This document shows, in pieces, positions 31,431 through 41,666 of a stretch of DNA of 64,000 nt. The DNA comes from Coemansia sp. RSA 487. Taxonomy: Eukaryota > Kickxellomycota > Kickxellomycetes > Kickxellales > Kickxellaceae. Location: NCBI GenBank assembly GCA_027577595.1, contig JANBRJ010000016.1:183212-247211 (forward strand), in the 5' to 3' direction. The notes beneath the pieces are model-generated. The model had not been told where the DNA came from, searched no databases, and saw only the letters and a program-made list of their open reading frames with translations. The position numbers were made by a program, and so were the translations under genes. Every line of letters starts with the position of its first letter. The first letter of the stretch is position 1.

Positions 31431-32963
31431 ATGGCGACAAGCAGCCAAAGTGAACAAAGTACCGTTCAGGAGGTAGACGAGATATGTGTTAGCAATGAAT
31501 CAACGGCTCTTCTTCGCACATCTTCATCCGAGCTGGATATTGCAATTTCCACGCACAACGCTTCCGAATCCTACATCCATGCAGCCAAGAAAGAGATCAG
31601 GTGGATGGCATCATCGTCGTCGTTGACAACTTTGACATTATTTCTGGAAGTCTCATTCTATACCGTCAACGTTCTGTCTGTCGGTCATTTGGGAGCAAAG
31701 GAACTTGGTGCTATGACTCTTGCTGCAACTTTTCAAATGATTATAGCAACGGCACCGACATTTGGGCTTCTTGCTGCTATGGATACATTTTGCAGCACCG
31801 CTTATACAGCATCGCGCGACAAGACACTTGTTGGGTTCCATTTTCAGCGCGGAATTATCGCGGCATGCACTCTTTATGTTATTGCAGCGCCTGTATTGTG
31901 GAACGCTGAAAAGATCTTCTTACTTTTAAAGCAAGATCCAGAGATTGCACATTTCGCGGGGCTGTATCTACGCATTCACATTCTGAGCATGCTGCCGTTT
32001 GCGCTTTTCGAGGCTACAAAGCGGTATCTACAAGCCCAAGGCATCATGCGTGCAGCCACAATTGTTACTCTGATCGTTGCGCCAATTCACTGGATCAATA
32101 GCTATGTATTTGTGCGGTCGTCAAGATTCGGCATTGGTTTCGTGGGCGCACCGATAATCAACGTATTCTCCAACTGCCTGCTACTGATTGGAATTCTCTT
32201 GTACGCGCGTAACAGCCGCGCTACAGAGACATGGGGCGGCTGGAAGCTAAGCTCATTTCGCAACATGTGGGTATACTATCGCCTTGCGATTCCTGCAGTT
32301 ATTACACAATGCACGACGTGGATTTTTTTTGAGCTTCTCGCTATTGGGGCATCGTATTTTGGAGCTAACCAGCTTGCCGGACATGCCATTGTGCTTAATG
32401 CAGGTTTATGTATCTATCAAATAAGCAACGGTATTGGTTATAGCACCAGTCCTCGTGTTGGCAACCTGATCGGTGCTGCAAAACCTCGCCAAGCACGCAT
32501 TGCAGCCGATATGGCAGCTTTGATATCGACGCTTATTGGTATTATGGGATCGCTAGTTATTTTGTTTTGCGGCAGCCAGTGGATACCGGTTTATACGAAT
32601 GATCCATATGTAACCCGCGAAATAGCAAAATTGGTTCCTGTTGTCTGCATACTCATTGTGAACGACGGCTTGGATGCCGTATTGAGTTCAATATTACGCG
32701 GGCTTGGACGCCAAAAAGCCAGTGCAAACATATTCTTGTTCGGGTTTTACATATGCGCTATACCGATCGCAATCTTTCTGGGCTATATTAAACATCTAGA
32801 AACCGTTGGGCTTTGGTGGGGCGCATGTATCGGTGTTCTTGTATCTTCTACACTTCATATCATCTACATATACTTGTGGATCGACTGGAAAGATGAAGTT
32901 CGTCTTTGCCTGTTGAGGCTTAAAGCCAACAGCGCCAGCGACACTGTAGACATTTCTGTGTAA
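31431..32963 (+). CDS. MATE-family transporter, copy 2
   Basis: Single exon, 510 residues from ATG 31431. The frame is open to 31113, but the upstream 106 codons are the conserved promoter and leader, not protein. N-terminus MATSSQSEQSTVQEVDE is shared with copy 4 and nearly with copy 5. Acidic dileucine ESTALL. Both MatE halves and all landmarks are intact (VGHLGAKELGAMTLA, EATKRYLQAQGIMR, GNLIGAAKPRQAR). The central 402 bp (31886-32287) are identical to copy 1, while the 5' third resembles copy 7 (TLAAT.QMIIATAPTFGLLAAMDTF). This copy is therefore a mosaic. The second tract shared with copy 1 is near the 3' end (about 32711-32805). Predicted membrane exporter; substrate unknown. Confidence 0.92.
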   Translation: MATSSQSEQSTVQEVDEICVSNESTALLRTSSSELDIAISTHNASESYIHAAKKEIRWMASSSSLTTLTLFLEVSFYTVNVLSVGHLGAKELGAMTLAATFQMIIATAPTFGLLAAMDTFCSTAYTASRDKTLVGFHFQRGIIAACTLYVIAAPVLWNAEKIFLLLKQDPEIAHFAGLYLRIHILSMLPFALFEATKRYLQAQGIMRAATIVTLIVAPIHWINSYVFVRSSRFGIGFVGAPIINVFSNCLLLIGILLYARNSRATETWGGWKLSSFRNMWVYYRLAIPAVITQCTTWIFFELLAIGASYFGANQLAGHAIVLNAGLCIYQISNGIGYSTSPRVGNLIGAAKPRQARIAADMAALISTLIGIMGSLVILFCGSQWIPVYTNDPYVTREIAKLVPVVCILIVNDGLDAVLSSILRGLGRQKASANIFLFGFYICAIPIAIFLGYIKHLETVGLWWGACIGVLVSSTLHIIYIYLWIDWKDEVRLCLLRLKANSASDTVDISV

Positions 32964-33825
32964 TAGCACTTTTCCTTGGTCAGTATTCAATATATTGTTG
33001 GAAATTTTTTTTACCCGCATTAATAGTTTAAAAACGTAAAGATATTTTGAAGCGTACGAATAAAACACTAGCTCTACATGCCATATTGAACCATGCCTAT
33101 ATTTTTGGCATATGGAATATATGAAACAGCAGAGATGGTACCATGCTCCAGTGGGGTGTGTCGAAACTGAGAGGCATGGCCACATGTTGGCATGCTCTAA
33201 CAATTCCCGGATCGCCACATTAACTGTGAAAGTGCTACCAGAGAATGCATTGTCCCCATTCCAATATGGCCAGTATTCAGCACCAGTATCTTGAATAGGT
33301 GGGGCTTGCCTGCTCCAGCTGAAATGTTCTTAATGAGCTGTGACTCACGGAACAGCTTTGTCAAAAATCACACAGCCTAGATTTGACGACAACAGTAGTA
33401 GCACCTATTTCATGTGCATAGAGAGACGATCCCCTATATTTCCTACAAGCAGCCAATGCTTCCTTTACCAAGAAGTCAGGGGTTATTGCGTTATGTATCC
33501 CAAATTCTATTCTAGTTCTGGGTTTATAAAATAAATTTAGATTCTTTTCGAAGGGATCACAGATTGAAAGGGCACCACCTGACAAACAAAACGTGGCATT
33601 CATCATTTATTAACACTATGGCTTGCTGCGGCCAGCACTAAAGCTGGCCCCTATTAGGGAGTCACTTTTAGGGGTGAGTAAAAAAATTTTCTTTGTGCAA
33701 CTTTGGCCGTTTTTCTGCTTTCTCGGATAAGGCTTTTCTTCTCATTTATTTATCTATTGTCAATAATTATTTATGTAAACACATTTTTATCTAGTATTCT
33801 GTGCGCATTGACAAGTCGAAACAAA
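32964..33825. other. Oversized MATE2-MATE3 spacer
   Basis: 862 bp, about twice the other array spacers (422-496 bp). The MATE-type leader is recognisable only from about 33720. The middle part has no similarity to the other spacers that I can see, and holds a short hairpin (GGCCAGC/GCTGGCC, 33630-33649). It may contain an insertion of roughly 400 bp, but no target-site duplication or terminal repeat is clear. Confidence 0.45.
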
Positions 33826-35361
33826 ATGGAGATAAGCAGCCAAAGCCAACAGAGCAGTATTCAGGAGACACATGAGAGTTGCGGTGTCGATGAAGCAACG
33901 CCACTTCTTCACATGCCTTTATCCGAACTCGATATTGCGATCTCCAAGCACGACACTTCCGAGTCCTACGTCTATGCCGCAAAGAGGGAGATCAAATGGA
34001 TTGCTTCGTCGTCGTCTTTGACTATACTGACACTATTACTGGAATTCTCATTCTATACCGCCAATGTTTTGGCTGTCGGCCACCTGGGAGCAAAGGAGCT
34101 TGGCGCAATGACGCTTGCAGTAACTTGCCAGGTGATTATTGGAATGGCCCCAACATTCGGGCTCCTCTCGGCTATGGATACCTTTTGCAGTACAGCATAC
34201 ACTGCATCACGCGACAAGACGCTCGTTGGGTTTCATTTTCAGCGTGGGATCATTGCTGTATGTACTCATTTTATCCTCGTAGCGCCAATACTGTGGAACG
34301 CTGAAAAGCTTCTTTTATTGATAAGCTTGGACCCTGAAATTGCACATCTTTCAGGGTTGTATCTGCGTATTCACATACTAAGCACACTGCCGTTTGAGCT
34401 TTTCGAAGCTACAAAGCGGTATCTGCAAGCCCAAGGCATCATGCGCGCAGGCGCAATTGTCACGCTGATCATTGCGCCGATTCACTGGATAAACAGCTAT
34501 GTATTTGTGCGGTCATCGAGCTTTGGCATGGGCTTTGTTGGAGCACCAATTGTCAATGCACTTTCCAACTGGTCGTTGCTGGTCGGAATCCTCTTGTATG
34601 CGTGCAACAGCCGTGCAACAGAGACATGGGGCGGCTGGAAGCTAAGCGCATTCCGTAATATGTGGGCATACTATCGCCTTGCAGTTCCTTCGGTCATTAC
34701 ACTATGCGCCGAGTGGGTTAGTTTTGAGCTTCTCGCCCTTGGGGCATCGTATTTCGGTGCTTATCAACTTGCTGGGCAAGCCATTATGTTCAATACTGTG
34801 GCATTGCTATACCAACTCAGCAATGGTCTTGGACATGGTACCAGCCCTCGAATTGGAAATCTGATTGGCGCAGCCAAACCTCGCCAGGCACGCATCACAG
34901 CAGATGTGTCAATACTAGTATCGGCTCTTTTTGGTATAATGGGCATTCTGTTTCTTTCGTTTTGTGGCGACTGGTGGATATCAGTTTACACAAATGATCC
35001 TTATGTGGCCCGCGAAACAGCAAAGCTTGTTCCTGTTGTCTGCATTTTTGTTATGAGCGATGGACTTAATGGCGTTTTGAGCGCAATATTGCGCGGACTC
35101 GGACGCCAAAAAGCCAGTGCAAACATATTCTTGTTCGGATTTTACGTGTGTGCTCTACCAATCGCAATCTACCTGGGGCATATTAAACATCTAGAAACTC
35201 CTGGGCTTTGGTGGGGCGTGTGTATTGGCGTTTTAATCGCCTCTATACTTCAAATATTTTACATATATCTGTGGATTGACTGGAAAAATGAAGTGCATCT
35301 TTGTTTACTACGGCTTAAAGGAAATAGTAACAGCAACACAGTAGAAAATAATACCGAATAG
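33826..35361 (+). CDS. MATE-family transporter, copy 3
   Basis: Single exon, 511 residues from ATG 33826 (MEISSQSQQSSIQETHE). The open frame reaches 33703, but that part is leader. Acidic dileucine EATPLL as in copy 7. Both MatE halves are intact. It is more diverged in the middle third (LLLLISLDPEIAHLSGLYLRIHILSTLPFELF; NWSLLVGILLYACNSR), so it appears to have escaped the conversion that homogenised copies 1, 2, 4, 5 and 7. The C-terminal end (NSNSNTVENNTE) resembles copy 7. Predicted drug or metabolite extrusion; substrate unknown. Confidence 0.92.
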   Translation: MEISSQSQQSSIQETHESCGVDEATPLLHMPLSELDIAISKHDTSESYVYAAKREIKWIASSSSLTILTLLLEFSFYTANVLAVGHLGAKELGAMTLAVTCQVIIGMAPTFGLLSAMDTFCSTAYTASRDKTLVGFHFQRGIIAVCTHFILVAPILWNAEKLLLLISLDPEIAHLSGLYLRIHILSTLPFELFEATKRYLQAQGIMRAGAIVTLIIAPIHWINSYVFVRSSSFGMGFVGAPIVNALSNWSLLVGILLYACNSRATETWGGWKLSAFRNMWAYYRLAVPSVITLCAEWVSFELLALGASYFGAYQLAGQAIMFNTVALLYQLSNGLGHGTSPRIGNLIGAAKPRQARITADVSILVSALFGIMGILFLSFCGDWWISVYTNDPYVARETAKLVPVVCIFVMSDGLNGVLSAILRGLGRQKASANIFLFGFYVCALPIAIYLGHIKHLETPGLWWGVCIGVLIASILQIFYIYLWIDWKNEVHLCLLRLKGNSNSNTVENNTE

Positions 35362-35835
35362 TTTTTTTTCAAGTATTGATTACATAGTTGGAATGATCAC
35401 ACAGGCTGAGGATTTACACAAATTGCTCCAACCACTTACGCACATTGCCATTGGAAGTGTTTTGAGTTGCATGAAAATACAAGTTTAGGCAATGTGTAGT
35501 ATTGAAAACTGGTACATCAGCTTTTGGTACTTAAAATCCCAACCAATTGCAACGTGTTTTAACGAGTTCAGGAAATTTGTATTTTTTATCTGCATAGATA
35601 TCATGTGTTGTATTCGGACATACTCCATTGCATATCTATACATCAACATGTATAGACATCAATATCTAAAATAATGCCAACAGGAATATACTACATAAAG
35701 TCAACACTATTTCTAACCCCCTCCTCTGACTAGAATTTCTCTCCTTTTCATTCCGTTATTTATTTTGTTAATAACTACTCTTATACTAGCGAAAGCCTGA
35801 ATAGTAATTTGTGTGCATTGACGAATCGAGATAAA
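35362..35835 (+). promoter_or_regulatory. MATE4 promoter spacer
   Basis: 474 bp. The 5' half is diverged from the other spacers. From about 35540 the array module is recognisable but degraded (AATTGCAACGTGTTTTAACGA, then ACATAAAGTCAAC in place of the TATA box). The leader before the ATG is conserved. Confidence 0.45.
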
Positions 35836-37368
35836 ATGGCGACAAGCAGCCAAAGTGAACAAAGTACTGTTCAGGAGGTAGACGAGAGATGTGTTAGCGA
35901 TGAATCAACGGCTCTTCTTCGCACATCTTCATCCGAGCTGGATATTGCGATCTCTAAGCATGACACTTCCGAGTCCTACGTCTATGCCGCAAAGAGGGAG
36001 ATTAAGTGGATTGCGTCGTCGTCGTCCTTGACAACCTTAACATTATTTCTGGAATTCTCATTCTATACCGTCAACGTTCTGTCTATCGGTCATTTGGGAG
36101 CAAAGGAACTTGGTGCGATATCTCTTGCTTTAACTTGTCAAATGATTATTGCCATGGCTCCAACATTTGGGCTCCTCTCGGCTATGGATACATTTTGCAG
36201 CACCGCTTATACAGCATCGCGCGACAAGACACTTGTTGGGTTCCATTTTCAGCGTGGAATCATTTCTGTGTGCACTCTTTTTGTTATTGCAGCACCGATA
36301 CTGTGGAACTCTAAAAATATTCTCTTACTTGTAATGCAGGATGCAGATATTGCGCATCTCTCGGGATTGTATCTACGCATTCACATTCTGAGCATGCTGC
36401 CGTTTGCGCTTTTCGAGGCTACAAAGCGGTATCTACAAGCTCAAGGCATCATGCGGGCAGGTACAATTGTCACAATGATTGTTGCGCCAATTCACTGGAT
36501 CAATAGCTATGTATTTGTGCGGTCGTCAAGATTCGGCATTGGTTTCGTGGGTGCACCGATAATCAACGTATTCTCCAACTGCCTGCTATTGATTGGAATT
36601 CTCTTGTACGCACGTAACAGCCGCGCTACAGAGACATGGGGTGGCTGGAAGCTAAGCGCATTCCACAACATGTGGGCATACTATCGCCTTGCAATTCCTT
36701 CGGTCATTACAATATGTGCTTATTGGATTTGCATTGAGCTTCTTGCTCTCGGAGTATCATCTTTTGGAGCTAACCAGCTTGCCGGACATGCCATTATGCT
36801 TAATTCGATTGCATGTATATACCAAATGAGCAACGGCTTTGGATATAGCACCAGCCCTCGTATTGGCAACCTGATCGGTGCTGCAAAGCCCCGTCAAGCT
36901 CGTATAGCAGCCGATATGTCAGTTCTGGCATCGACGCTTATTGGAGTAGCAGGAACACTGTTCATTTCGCTGTGTGGTGGCTGGTGGACACAATTATACA
37001 CAGATGATCCTAATGTAGCCCGCGAAACAGCGAGACTGATTCCTGTTGCCTGCTTACTCATTGTAAGTGATGGCCTAGAGGCTGTATTGAGTGCAATATT
37101 ACGCGGGATTGGACGCCAAAAAGCCAATGCAAAAATCCTCGTACTTGGATATTATGTGTGTGGTGTACCAGCTGCAATCTATCTTGGGTATATAAAGCAT
37201 ATGGAAACACCTGGGCTCTGGTGGGGTTTGTGTACTGGCATGGTTGTTGTCTCGTCTCTTCAGATCATCTACATATACCTGTGGATCGACTGGAAGGACG
37301 AAGTGCGCCTTTGTCTGCTGAGGCTTAAAGACAACAGCGCCAGCGACACTGTGGACATTGCTATATAA
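35836..37368 (+). CDS. MATE-family transporter, copy 4
   Basis: Single exon, 510 residues from ATG 35836. The N-terminus is nearly identical to copies 2 and 5, with acidic dileucine ESTALL. Both MatE halves are intact. A diverged window around 36300-36360 (NSKNILLLVMQDADIAHLSG) is flanked by sequence nearly identical to copies 5 and 7, another conversion mosaic. The second half (GVAGTLFISLCGGWWTQLYTDDPN) is shared with copies 5 and 7, defining one subgroup; copies 1-3 form the other (IMG.LF...DWWISV). Predicted membrane exporter; substrate unknown. Confidence 0.92.
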   Translation: MATSSQSEQSTVQEVDERCVSDESTALLRTSSSELDIAISKHDTSESYVYAAKREIKWIASSSSLTTLTLFLEFSFYTVNVLSIGHLGAKELGAISLALTCQMIIAMAPTFGLLSAMDTFCSTAYTASRDKTLVGFHFQRGIISVCTLFVIAAPILWNSKNILLLVMQDADIAHLSGLYLRIHILSMLPFALFEATKRYLQAQGIMRAGTIVTMIVAPIHWINSYVFVRSSRFGIGFVGAPIINVFSNCLLLIGILLYARNSRATETWGGWKLSAFHNMWAYYRLAIPSVITICAYWICIELLALGVSSFGANQLAGHAIMLNSIACIYQMSNGFGYSTSPRIGNLIGAAKPRQARIAADMSVLASTLIGVAGTLFISLCGGWWTQLYTDDPNVARETARLIPVACLLIVSDGLEAVLSAILRGIGRQKANAKILVLGYYVCGVPAAIYLGYIKHMETPGLWWGLCTGMVVVSSLQIIYIYLWIDWKDEVRLCLLRLKDNSASDTVDIAI

Positions 37369-37382
37369 CAGCTTTTTGTCAA

Positions 37383-37851
37383 TATTCAATATATTGTTGG
37401 AATTAACATGCGGGTTGGGGATCCACACAGTTGTCCTAAATTTTTTTATTTGCACATTCCTGCTGAAGGTACTTTGGGTTATACAGAGAAACAAGTTTAA
37501 ATCGTGTGTAATACCGAAAGCTCGCATCAATGTTCGGTGTTCAACAAACCAGTCGACTGCAGCATGTTTTAACGAATTCAAGAAATTTGTATTTTTTATC
37601 TGCATGGACTTTGATGTGGTACATTCAGATATATTCCACCATAAGCACCTATGCATATGCACATCAACAATAGTGTCAAAATCCAAGCCAGCATTAAAAT
37701 TGATTATATAAAGATAGCTTCCTTTCTCACCTCCTCTTCCTCTGACTAGAATTTCTTTCCTTTTTATTCCATCATCTGTTCTGTTAATAACTACTCTTAT
37801 ACCAGTGAACACCTGAATAGTGATCTGTGTGCGTTGACAAGTCGAAATAAG
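37383..37851 (+). repeat. Duplicated MATE spacer, copy B
   Basis: Near-identical partner of 30966-31430, best conserved over the first ~167 bp. It includes the TATATAAA box at 37705-37712, 140 bp upstream of the copy 5 ATG. Confidence 0.85.
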
Positions 37852-39387
37852 ATGGTGACAAGCAGCCAAAGTGAACAAAGTACTGTTCAGGAGGTAGACG
37901 AGAGATGTGTTAGCGATGAATCAACGGCTCTTCTTCGCACATCTTCATCCGAGCTGGATATTGTGATCTCTAAGCATGATACTTCCGAGTCCTACGTCTA
38001 TGCCGCAAAGAGGGAGCTTAAGTGGATTACGTCGTCATCGTCCTTGACAACCTTGACAATACTAATCGAATCCTCATTCTATACCGTCAACATTCTGTCT
38101 GTCGGTCATTTGGGAGCAAAGGAACTTGGCGCAATGACGCTTGCAATAACTTTTCAAATGATTATAGCAATGACACCGACATTTGGGCTCCTCTCGGCTA
38201 TGGATACATTTTGCAGCACCGCTTATACAGCATCACGCGACAAGACACTTGTTGGGTTCCATTTTCAGCGTGGAATCATTTCTGTGTGCACTCTTTTTGT
38301 TATTGCAACACCGATACTGTGGAACTCTGAAAAGGTCTTCTTACTTTTAAAGCAAGATCCAGAGATTGCACATTTCGCGGGGCTGTATCTACGCATTCAC
38401 ATTCTGAGCATGCTGCCGTTTGCGCTTTTCGAGGCTACAAAGCGGTATCTACAAGCTCAAGGCATCATGCGGGCAGGTACAATTGTCACAATGATTGTTG
38501 CGCCAATTCACTGGATCAATAGCTATGTATTTGTGCGGTCGTCAAGATTCGGCATTGGTTTCGTGGGTGCACCGATAATCAACGTATTCTCCAACTGTCT
38601 ATTACTGATTGGAATTCTCTTGTACGCACGTAACAGCCGCGCTACAGAGACATGGGGTGGCTGGAAGCTAAGCGCATTCCACAACATGTGGGCATACTAT
38701 CGCCTTGCAATTCCTTCTGTTATTACACAATGCACTGCATGGATTTGCCTTGAGCTTCTTGCTCTCGGGGCATCGTATTTTGGAGCTAACCAGCTCGCCG
38801 GACATGCCATTATGCTTAATTCTGCTGGATTGATATATCAAGTGAGCAATGGTTTTGGGTATAGTACGGGCCCTCGTATTGGCAACCTGATCGGTGCTGC
38901 AAAGCCCCGCCAAGCTCGTATAGCAGCCGATATGTCAGTTCTGGCATCGACGCTTATTGGAGTAGCAGGAACACTGTTCATTTCGCTGTGCGGTGGCTGG
39001 TGGACACAATTATACACAGATGACCCTAACGTAGCCCGCGAAACAGCGAGACTGATTCCTGTTGCCTGCTTACTCATTGTGAGCGATGACCTAGAGGCTG
39101 TATTGAGTTCAATATTACGCGGGCTTGGGCGCCAAAAAGTCAGTGCAAACGTCCTCGTATTTGGATATTATGTGTGTGGTATACCAACTGCAATCTATCT
39201 TGGGTATATAAAGCATATGGAAACACCTGGGCTCTGGTGGGGTTTGTGTATCGGTATTATTGTTGTCTCGTCTCTTCAGATCATCTACATATACCTGTGG
39301 ATCGACTGGAAGGACGAAGTGCGCCTTTGTCTGCTGAGGCTTAAAAGCAATAGCAGTAATGATACTGGTGATATCGGTGTGCAATAG
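37852..39387 (+). CDS. MATE-family transporter, copy 5
   Basis: Single exon, 511 residues from ATG 37852 (MVTSSQSEQSTVQ). Acidic dileucine ESTALL. Both MatE halves are intact. Replacements not found in the other copies sit in the first helix block (TILIESSFYTVNILSVGHLG) and in IVSDDLEAVL, where the other members of its subgroup have SDGLEAVL. The middle third matches copy 1 and copy 4 almost completely. Downstream of the stop the sequence no longer matches the array module. Predicted exporter; substrate unknown. Confidence 0.92.
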   Translation: MVTSSQSEQSTVQEVDERCVSDESTALLRTSSSELDIVISKHDTSESYVYAAKRELKWITSSSSLTTLTILIESSFYTVNILSVGHLGAKELGAMTLAITFQMIIAMTPTFGLLSAMDTFCSTAYTASRDKTLVGFHFQRGIISVCTLFVIATPILWNSEKVFLLLKQDPEIAHFAGLYLRIHILSMLPFALFEATKRYLQAQGIMRAGTIVTMIVAPIHWINSYVFVRSSRFGIGFVGAPIINVFSNCLLLIGILLYARNSRATETWGGWKLSAFHNMWAYYRLAIPSVITQCTAWICLELLALGASYFGANQLAGHAIMLNSAGLIYQVSNGFGYSTGPRIGNLIGAAKPRQARIAADMSVLASTLIGVAGTLFISLCGGWWTQLYTDDPNVARETARLIPVACLLIVSDDLEAVLSSILRGLGRQKVSANVLVFGYYVCGIPTAIYLGYIKHMETPGLWWGLCIGIIVVSSLQIIYIYLWIDWKDEVRLCLLRLKSNSSNDTGDIGVQ

Positions 39388-39809
39388 TATTGTATTTTAT
39401 CAATATTGAATAAATGATCGAAACAGCTACCCCGGTTGGAGGTTTGTAAACAAATCCATGACATATGCTATTAGAGCCGAAAGAAGCATGATTAGGTTGT
39501 GCGACATACGAAACAGCAGTTGCATTGATCTCTATGCTACAAGCCAACAAATTCCATATTTTACCTGATGAAAAAAAACTTGTTTTTTCTTCTTCATATC
39601 CGCATACGTTTTGCATTGTATAATCGAACGACTTTATCAAATTTTTCTGCAGCAGCTGCAAAGCCAGAGTGAAAACCAGTAGGAAAATGTTATTACATAA
39701 ACACCGTTCCTCCTTTCCGATTTTCTCTTTCTCAAACTGGTCGACTTTTCATTTTTGCTCTATTTCTTGTTTATTTGTTATTGCTAACATACCTACTTGT
39801 TGAGAAAAG
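39388..39809. other. MATE5-MATE6 spacer
   Basis: 422 bp. No similarity to the other MATE upstream modules that I can see except the general pyrimidine-rich leader (39705-39770). Copy 6 thus appears to have its own promoter. Confidence 0.45.
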
Positions 39810-41351
39810 ATGGCGACAAGTGATCAAAACCAGCAGAGTACTATTGGGGAGATACACGAAGGATACGAAAACAATGAAACAACACCACTTCTTCGTGGAT
39901 CATTGTCTGAGCTGAGTCTTACAATTGCAAAGCACGACTCTGCCGAGTCCTACATCCATGCTGCCAAGAAAGAGATCAAATGGATGGCGTCATCGTCGTC
40001 GTTGACCATACTGACACTGTTACTAGAGTTTTCGTTTTATACTGTCAATGTATTGGTTGTCGGCCATCTGGGAGCAAAGGAACTTGCTGCAATGTCTCTG
40101 GCTGTGACTTGCCAAGTAATTATCGCAATGGCACCGTCATTTGGGCTTCTTTCGGCAATGGATACGTTCTGTAGTACAGCATACACTGCCTCACGCGACA
40201 AGACGCTTGTTGGTTTCCATTTTCAGCGCGGAATTATCGCGGCATGCACTCATTTTATTATTGTAGCGCCGATACTGTGGAATGCCGAAAGTATTCTATT
40301 GCTTCTAAAACAGGATCCAGAGATTGCGCATCTTTCGGGATTGTACCTGCGTATTCATATCCTAAGTACACTGCCATTTGCGCTTTTCGAGGCTACAAAG
40401 CGGTATCTACAAGCCCAAGGCATCATGCGCGCAGGTACAATTGTCACGCTGATCATTGCGCCAATTCACTGGATAAACAGCTATGTATTTGTGCGGTCAC
40501 AGAAATATGGCATAGGATTTGTAGGCGCACCAATTGTCAACGTATTCTCCAATTGCATGCTGCTTGCTGGAATAGCCCTGTACACTTGCAATAGTCGCGC
40601 AATGGAAACATGGGGTGGCTGGAAGCTAAGCGCCTTCCGCAATATGTGGGTGTACTATCGCCTTGCAATCCCTTCGGTCATTTCAACGAGCGTTGTGTGG
40701 GTTTGCGTCGAGCTTCTCACCCTTGGCTCCTCGTATTTTGGAGCCAACCAGCTTGCTGGGCAGGCAATTATAATGAACTTTGCTAATCTTTTATACCAGG
40801 TGTGCAGCGGTCTTGCGTATAGCACGAGTCCTCGGATAGGCAACCTGATCGGTGCAGCAAAGCCCCGTCAAGCGCGTATATCAAGCAACATGGCTTTTAT
40901 GGCCTCTGTTTGCATTGTGGCGGCGGGAACGTTGCTTTTGTTGCTGACTAACAAGTGGTGGATATCTGTTTACACCAGCGACCCCAATGTTGCTATTGAG
41001 GCTGCAAAGTTGATTCCTGCCGCTTCCATCCTTGTTGTGGTTGATGGGGTAAAAACTGGCTTGAATGCGACATTGGTGGGTCTTGGGCGCCAAAGAATAA
41101 GCGCAGAAATCCTCATATTTTCGTTCTATATGTGTGGTATACCAATAGGATACACCCTGGGGTACATTGTCCGCCTCGAAACAGCAGGTCTTTTGTGGGG
41201 AATGTGTATTGCCAACTCCATTTCTCTTGTGGCCCAATTTGTTTACATATACGTATGGATTGACTGGAAGGATGAAGTGCGTCTTTGCCTGGTACGGCTT
41301 AAAGGTAATGGCAACAATATCGATGATACAGCAGGAGATATCACCGAATAG
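39810..41351 (+). CDS. MATE-family transporter, copy 6 (most diverged)
   Basis: Single exon, 513 residues from ATG 39810 (MATSDQNQQSTIGEIHE). Acidic dileucine ETTPLL. Landmarks are intact (VVGHLGAKELAAMSLAV, EATKRYLQAQGIMRAG, GNLIGAAKPRQAR). The second half is the most different in the array: ISTSVVWVCVELLTLGSSYFG, VSVYTSDPN-like ISVYTSDPN, and a last third with KTGLNATLVGLGRQRISAEILIFSFYMCGIPIGYTLG. This is probably the oldest or least converted copy and may differ in substrate. The promoter is also unrelated to the others. Confidence 0.92.
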   Translation: MATSDQNQQSTIGEIHEGYENNETTPLLRGSLSELSLTIAKHDSAESYIHAAKKEIKWMASSSSLTILTLLLEFSFYTVNVLVVGHLGAKELAAMSLAVTCQVIIAMAPSFGLLSAMDTFCSTAYTASRDKTLVGFHFQRGIIAACTHFIIVAPILWNAESILLLLKQDPEIAHLSGLYLRIHILSTLPFALFEATKRYLQAQGIMRAGTIVTLIIAPIHWINSYVFVRSQKYGIGFVGAPIVNVFSNCMLLAGIALYTCNSRAMETWGGWKLSAFRNMWVYYRLAIPSVISTSVVWVCVELLTLGSSYFGANQLAGQAIIMNFANLLYQVCSGLAYSTSPRIGNLIGAAKPRQARISSNMAFMASVCIVAAGTLLLLLTNKWWISVYTSDPNVAIEAAKLIPAASILVVVDGVKTGLNATLVGLGRQRISAEILIFSFYMCGIPIGYTLGYIVRLETAGLLWGMCIANSISLVAQFVYIYVWIDWKDEVRLCLVRLKGNGNNIDDTAGDITE

Positions 41352-41614
41352 TATTTTAGTATATATTTAGTATATTGCTAAAATTTTCCTCGCACTAAAG
41401 ATTTACATTGTGGCCTTCCAATTTTTTGCACAATTCAGCTTAAACCGTGCTTTAATGTGCAAAGCTACCAAATATAATAACTGTCATGTTTAAACCGGAG
41501 CACATGGATTAAGCTTACAACGCACCATCCAGCTGCAACCTATATTAGTTCACTTTTGTAGTTAGCCTTTTATTTTTAAATTTGTTGGTTTCGGATATCT
41601 TCCACAAATAACAT

Positions 41615-41666
<52 letters not shown>

